From Fibrobacterota bacterium (lineage in GTDB: Bacteria > Fibrobacterota > Fibrobacteria > UBA11236), in assembly GCA_028287505.1 (NCBI GenBank), contig JAQBPN010000013.1, forward strand, positions 1-34,673: DNA of 34,673 nt, given 5' to 3'. The notes under the pieces were generated by a model. It was not told the origin of the DNA and did not search any database. It worked only from the letters and a program-made list of their open reading frames with translations. How positions within the stretch are numbered: position 1 is the first letter of the stretch; each line of letters starts with the position of its first letter. Below, in pieces: positions 31,506-34,673 of the stretch. Position numbers and translations under genes: made by a program.

Positions 31506-32207
31506 TTACGCCGGTTCCGGCGCCGCCCATCCGATCTTGAACCGCGCCGCTTCCCGGTCCGCCAACCGGGTGGGTTCCGGCAGGCGATAGCCCAGCCCGC
31601 AAGCGCGCACCAGTTCCACCGCGGTTTCCAGATCCGCCTTGTGCCCCACGCTGATGTACAGGGGCTTGACCTTGTCCTTGCTTCGCAGCACGGCGCCGAT
31701 CCTGTCCTGCCTGTCCCAAAGCGGTTCGACGGCGCCCGCCTCCAGGCCGGGCTCGCGATGCGTCCCGAAGAGACGGCTTTTCCCCACGCCGATGGCGGGC
31801 ACGTCCAAGGTCACGCCCATCTGCACGGCGATGCCGCAGCGCCTGGGATGCGCCTTGCCCATGCCGTCGAACATCGCCACCTCGAAGGGGGAGCGGACTT
31901 TGCGGAAGGCATCGAGCAGGGCGGGGCTTTCCCGGAACCCCAGGTAACCGGGAATGTACGGGTATTCGACCTTGGCCGCGCCATGTACGGTTTCGACAAC
32001 GGTGCGGGTTTCGCGATCGAAGACGACCACGGCGGCAAGCACCCAATCCTTATCCGGCGAAAGCGCCGCATCGGCGCCGGCCACCAGGCGCGGCAGGGGC
32101 CGCAAGGGCCTTTCCACCACGCGGGCGGCCATTTCCAATTGGCGGGCGCGCCACTCTTGCATGAGCGGCTGCCACTGGGGATCTACAGGGGGGCGGGACC
32201 AGGCCAT
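31506..32207 (-). CDS. nfi: Endonuclease V (deoxyinosine repair)
   Basis: A 233-residue endonuclease V, which cuts DNA next to deoxyinosine to start repair of deaminated adenine. Family motifs: VAGADAALS with the first catalytic Asp (usually GADVAY), YIPGYLGFRESPALL with the catalytic Glu, VAMFDGMGKAHPRRCGIA with the next Asp, VPAIGVGKSRLFG, PLYISVGHKADL and GYRLPEPTRLAD. I chose ATG 32207 (MAWSRPPV), giving the usual length; ATG 32291 would add 28 residues and overlap the small membrane-protein gene. No clear ribosome binding site supports either. Confidence 0.93.
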   Translation of the reverse strand: MAWSRPPVDPQWQPLMQEWRARQLEMAARVVERPLRPLPRLVAGADAALSPDKDWVLAAVVVFDRETRTVVETVHGAAKVEYPYIPGYLGFRESPALLDAFRKVRSPFEVAMFDGMGKAHPRRCGIAVQMGVTLDVPAIGVGKSRLFGTHREPGLEAGAVEPLWDRQDRIGAVLRSKDKVKPLYISVGHKADLETAVELVRACGLGYRLPEPTRLADREAARFKIGWAAPEPA

Positions 32208-32256
32208 CCGACTAAGATAGGGATCGGAACGGCCCGGGTAAAGGAAAAGGCGGAGC

Positions 32257-32409
32257 TCAGACTCCTGCTTGGCTGTCGTCGGGCTCGGCATTCTTTTCGT
32301 TGAATACCTTCAAGACGATCCGGCCTACGGCGATGATCACTCCGATGAGGGTAATGACCCCCAAAGCCTTGATGATTTTGGATCCCTTGTTCGCGGCTAA
32401 CTGAGACAT
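32257..32409 (-). CDS. 50-residue single-span membrane protein
   Basis: A short gene starting ATG 32409 with AAGGAAGG about eight bases upstream. The product is a basic N-terminus (MSQLAANKGSKIIKAL), one hydrophobic segment (GVITLIGVIIAVGRIVL, about residues 17-33) and an acidic tail ending at Val50. This fits a single-pass inner-membrane peptide. It lies between divIVA and nfi on the same strand; the nfi frame overlaps its end if the longer nfi start is used. No family recognised; a role beside DivIVA or in stress is only a thought from position. Confidence 0.6.
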   Translation of the reverse strand: MSQLAANKGSKIIKALGVITLIGVIIAVGRIVLKVFNEKNAEPDDSQAGV

Positions 32410-32464
32410 TAAAGCAACCTTCCTTCAGCGATCGAGATGCAATCGGATTCCGGAAAGATACCAA

Positions 32465-32484
32465 TTGCCGGAAGTTTCCGGCAA
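32465..32484 (-). terminator. Stem-loop after divIVA
   Basis: TTGCCGGAA (32465-32473) and its exact inverse TTCCGGCAA (32476-32484) lie six bases past the divIVA stop. On the minus strand TTGGTATCTTT follows, a weak T-tract, so a modest intrinsic terminator is likely. Confidence 0.5.
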
Positions 32485-32489
32485 AGCCC

Positions 32490-33032
32490 TCAGCCCCTGC
32501 GGGCCCAGCGGGTGTCGGCGGGATCGGGGGCGGGAGCTTTTTGGGGCGCGGGGGCGTCCGCGGGACGGGGCGGCATTTCCTTCTCCTCCGCTTCCATCAT
32601 GGCCTCCAGGATCTGGGCCTGGCTGCGGAGCAGGTTGCGGAAGCGGGCGAAGAACTGCATCTTCTGGTTCTCGAGCACGTAGATCTCCGAGCGCAGGCCC
32701 GCCACGTGCTCCCGGGAGCTCATCATCTCGTCCGCGGCCTTCTGGCGGGCGTCCGTAATGATGGCCTCGGCCTCCTGATTGGCCACTTTCCGCTTCTCTT
32801 CCAGGGTGTTCTGGATAGTGATTACTGCATCCTGCAGGGTTTTTTCGATGAGGCGATAGTGGTTGAGGCGCTCCTCGGCGATTTTCAGGCGCTCGGAAAG
32901 CTGGATGTTCTGGCGCGTCAACTCCTCGAAATCCTTGGCGATGGACTCGAGCAAAGCCCGGACCTCATCGGGGTCAAAGCCTTTGAACCGGGTGCCGAAC
33001 TCGTGTTTTTTGATGTCCAACGGCGTTATCAT
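32490..33032 (-). CDS. DivIVA-domain coiled-coil protein
   Basis: A 180-residue protein with the DivIVA start MITPLDIKKHEFGTRFKGFDPDEVRALLESI, which carries the conserved PxDIxxxxFxxxxxGFDxxEV pattern. It is followed by a long coiled coil (about residues 30-150, e.g. LTRQNIQLSERLKIAEERL) and a Pro/Ala-rich tail. DivIVA proteins bind curved membrane and recruit partners for cell division or polar growth. GGGGAG five bases before ATG 33032 fixes the start; the frame extends upstream only as low-complexity sequence. The stretch upstream contains structured repeat copy A in the same orientation. Confidence 0.88.
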   Translation of the reverse strand: MITPLDIKKHEFGTRFKGFDPDEVRALLESIAKDFEELTRQNIQLSERLKIAEERLNHYRLIEKTLQDAVITIQNTLEEKRKVANQEAEAIITDARQKAADEMMSSREHVAGLRSEIYVLENQKMQFFARFRNLLRSQAQILEAMMEAEEKEMPPRPADAPAPQKAPAPDPADTRWARRG

Positions 33033-33126
33033 GCTGGCTCCCCATCCCTGGTGCGGAAACCCACCAGCGTATCCGTAAAAGTAATCACTTTGCCCGTTCA
33101 AGGCTTGGAACCAGGCGGGAGAGCAC

Positions 33127-33345
33127 GGAGGCGGCGTGGGAGCCCGGGGCCTCAAACGGGCTCCAGCGAAGGCGTCGGTGCGCTGGGTTTGCTACGCAGG
33201 TTGGCGGGCGATACGCAGGGGCTTATGCGCGGATTCGCGGAAGGGTGCCTCGTGACTTTGTCGCGTCAGCCGCGAATCCGTGCCCGCCGACCTGCTTCGC
33301 CTTCGCCTCCGCCCGATTCGGCCCCGGGCTCCCACGCCCGCCTCC
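33127..33345 (-). repeat. Structured repeat element, copy A
   Basis: Copy A, read on the minus strand, folds into one long interrupted hairpin. The outer stem pairs 33320-33345 with 33127-33151 (25 pairs, one bulge). Next come CGGGC/GCCCG (33311-33315 with 33157-33161), CCTTCGC/GCGAAGG (33300-33306 with 33166-33172), then 33282-33295 with 33196-33209 (13 of 14 pairs) and an inner stem GGATTCGCGG/CCGCGAATCC (33270-33279 with 33231-33240). A 29-base apical loop (33241-33269) contains GCGACAAAGTCACGAGGC. A small side hairpin CGCA/TGCG sits at 33214-33229. It ends 94 bases before the divIVA start. Loops match copies B and C; stems differ in sequence. Confidence 0.85.
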
Positions 33346-33455
33346 ACGGTCGCGCGCCGGGTTGAAGATTTAAAAGAACCTGCGAAACCTTTACCAGAGG
33401 GCACCGTGCTGCCATCACGGAGGGACGGGGGGCCGAGCTAGTCGGCGGCCAAGAA
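33346..33455. other. Spacer between repeat copies A and B
   Basis: About 110 bases separating two inverted copies of the repeat. It includes ATTTAAAAGA (33367-33376), which on the minus strand matches the TTTTAAA box preceding copies B and C. No gene or further repeat recognised. Confidence 0.4.
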
Positions 33456-33524
33456 ACTTGGGGCAAACAACTTCTTCTCTTTCTCTTCTCTTTTTAACCC
33501 CGCAGCCCCGCCGCGCGAAGAGAA

Positions 33525-33746
33525 GGGGTGGGTCCATGGGGCGGGGGGCCGAATCGGGCGGAGGGGGAAGGAGCAGCGGGGACATTCAGCGTGGGTTCGC
33601 GGCTGGCGCGACAAAGTCACGAGGCACCCTTCCGCGAACCCATGCGGAGACCCCGGAGCCGGGGATTGTCCCCCGCTGAGAGACCACGCAGCACAGCCTC
33701 CTTCCCCTGAAGCCCGTCTGAGGCCCCCGCCCCATGGACCCGCCCC
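33525..33746 (+). repeat. Structured repeat element, copy B
   Basis: Copy B has the same architecture as A on the plus strand. The outer stem is 33525-33550 with 33722-33746 (one wobble, one bulge). A conserved internal loop (GAAT opposite TCTGA) follows, then CGGGC/GCCCG and GGGGAAGG/CCTTCCCC. Next is 33574-33584 with 33667-33678, and the apical stem GGGTTCGCGG/CCGCGAACCC (33593-33602 with 33632-33641) around the 29-base loop 33603-33631. A side hairpin CCCCGG/CCGGGG lies at 33651-33664. The homologous tract shared with copy C begins earlier, near 33456, with a pyrimidine run and CCCCGCAGCCCCGCCGCGCG. It ends 100 bases before the flavin-protein start. Confidence 0.87.
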
Positions 33747-33846
33747 CTGCGACCCACCGTGCGTTTGCGCCGTACCTCGCGTTTTTGCTTATTCAAGTAA
33801 GGGGAGGAGATCCCTCCCGATTCCATCTTCTGCGGGGGCCTGCCTT

Positions 33847-34329
33847 ATGGATAACGATAACCGCGACGAGAAAGCCAACCTTTGGCCCGACCTGCTTGAG
33901 AAAATCCGCGACGTCAAATTCGCGATGCTTACCACCGAAAATGAGGATGGAACCCTGCACTCCAGGCCCATGGCCACCCTGCGAACCAAAGAGGAGGGCT
34001 TCCTCTGGTTCTTTACCGGACGATCCACCCTGAAGGCCCGGGAAATCGAACACCATTCCCGGGTCAATCTCGCCTATGTCTCAGGCGACAACGAAACCTT
34101 CGTTTCCGTGGCGGGAGTGGGCCGTTTGATGGAGGATACCGACAAAGCGGAACAGCTTTGGAATTCCGATATGGAAGCCTGGTTTCCCCAAGGCCTTGAG
34201 GATCCCGATCTGGCCCTTATTCAAGTGGAAGTGGGCTCCGTGGAATACTGGAGTGTCGCTTCCAAAAGAAGGACGAACCTGATCCGGTTCGCCAATTACG
34301 TAGACATTTTCTCCCGCCTTGTTCCCTAG
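33847..34329 (+). CDS. Pyridoxamine 5'-phosphate oxidase-like flavin-binding protein (general stress type)
   Basis: A 160-residue split-barrel protein resembling the general stress protein 26 group of the pyridoxamine 5'-phosphate oxidase superfamily. Motifs: IRDVKFAMLTTENEDGTLHSRPMAT near the N-terminus, LWFFTGRSTLKAREIEHHSRVNLAYVSG in the middle (beta-barrel with flavin contacts), FVSVAGVGRLMEDTDKAEQLW, then ALIQVEVGSVEYWS. Such proteins bind FMN or FAD; their physiological substrate is usually unknown. GGGGG precedes the ATG by nine bases. It lies just downstream of structured repeat copy B and upstream of copy C. Confidence 0.85.
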   Translation: MDNDNRDEKANLWPDLLEKIRDVKFAMLTTENEDGTLHSRPMATLRTKEEGFLWFFTGRSTLKAREIEHHSRVNLAYVSGDNETFVSVAGVGRLMEDTDKAEQLWNSDMEAWFPQGLEDPDLALIQVEVGSVEYWSVASKRRTNLIRFANYVDIFSRLVP

Positions 34330-34495
34330 CGCCCCGACGTCTCACCCCAAGGTCCCAGGCTCGCGCACCTCCACCCAACTCCGAAGGTCTTCCCAAACTC
34401 CCGGGACTCCCGCCCAACTCCGAGACTCACCCCCGAAGGTCCGCAGCCCCGACCAAAACCTTTTCAAACAGGACTCAAGACCGAATCAACTCTCC
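34330..34495 (+). other. C-rich, G-poor degenerate repeat tract after the flavin-protein gene
   Basis: The 166 bases after the stop codon are unusually rich in C. They hold degenerate direct repeats: CACCCAACTCCGAAGGTC, CGCCCAACTCCGAG, CACCCCCGAAGGTCC and a related CACCCCAAGGTCCC. Such unstructured C-rich, G-poor RNA is what Rho factor binds, so Rho-dependent termination is plausible. No gene is seen. Confidence 0.4.
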
Positions 34496-34673
34496 ACTTG
34501 GGCAAATGCTCCTCTTGTCTTTCTCCCGTCTTTTAAACCCCGCAGCCCCGCCGCGCGAACAGCCGGGGTGGGTCCATGCGCCCGGGGCCGAATCGGGCGG
34601 AGGGGGAAGGAGCAGCGGGGACATTCAGCATGGGTTCGCGGCTGGCGCGACAAAGTCACGAGGCACCCTTCCG
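34496..34673 (+). repeat. Structured repeat element, copy C (cut by the window end)
   Basis: Copy C aligns with copy B from ACTTGGG (34496) through the pyrimidine run and the CCCCGCAGCCCCGCCGCGCG tract. The element itself begins near 34565 (GGGGTGGGTCC). It continues through the conserved GAATCGGGCGGAGG strand, the second stem arm CAGCGGGGACA, the apical arm CATGGGTTCGCGG and the full 29-base loop, ending in CCG at 34673. Its outer arm differs from B (GGTCCATGCGCCCGGGGCC against a G-rich version in B). The pairing right half lies outside the window. Confidence 0.85.

Noticed and set aside
33458-33710. Short open frames across repeat copy B
   Set aside because: The same sequence is open in several frames on both strands and in the other copies; the conserved feature is base pairing, not reading frame.
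33525-34673. Repeat copies as integron attC sites or retron RNA
   Set aside because: No attC core sites or integrase, and no reverse transcriptase or typical msr/msd layout nearby.

Overview
The window is one dense, GC-rich stretch of bacterial chromosome. It carries no phage genes, transposase or CRISPR array. Several predicted lipoproteins, a signal-peptide-bearing outer-membrane-type beta protein and a secreted carbohydrate-binding protein indicate a diderm heterotroph. The lipoprotein style, MORN-type repeats and DivIVA in a diderm would fit the Fibrobacterota or a neighbouring FCB-type phylum, but that placement is inference and not proven by any one gene.

Layout. 1-3.4 kb: the 5' part of polA (minus), an EcfA/CbiO-like ATPase (minus), and trpF (plus) behind a leader that folds into a compact multi-hairpin structure. 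2.9-6.6 kb: a lutABC lactate-oxidation operon (minus) ending in a small lipoprotein gene; its lutA-lutB gap holds a 203-bp palindromic element built from CGTCGGG heptads. 6.8-16.8 kb: a deoxysugar (L-rhamnose type) block. A regulator with two GntR-type helix-turn-helix domains and a LacI-type sensor, rhamnulokinase, and a bifunctional aldolase/dehydrogenase are on the minus strand. They diverge from a three-gene sugar ABC importer plus a DUF72 gene on the plus strand. No L-rhamnose isomerase (rhaA) or mutarotase (rhaM) is seen beside them.

16.8-19.5 kb: two tandem paralogous lipoproteins of unknown function. 19.8-25 kb: a minus-strand carbohydrate cluster (mutarotase-like protein, phosphomannose-isomerase-like cupin, TIM-barrel isomerase, Gfo/Idh/MocA dehydrogenase) closed by a strong intrinsic terminator; its substrate is not evident. 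25.1-28.5 kb: two lipoproteins, a tRNA-Arg(TCG) that overlaps the end of the second, and the 23S rRNA helicase dbpA. 28.6-30.4 kb: an outer-membrane beta protein and a CBM6/35-like secreted protein. 30.9-33 kb: a YfiT/DinB protein, endonuclease V, a 50-residue membrane protein and a DivIVA protein. 33.8-34.3 kb: a flavin-binding stress-type protein.

The most unusual signal is at the right end. Three copies (A 33127-33345 minus, B 33525-33746 plus, C 34565 to the window edge, plus) of a roughly 220-nt element share loop sequences almost exactly, while the two complete copies have helices of different sequence that still pair. A and B lie 94 and 100 bases upstream of the start codons of divIVA and the flavin-protein gene, each in the orientation of that gene. 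This looks like an undescribed structured RNA or structure-conserved repeat family.
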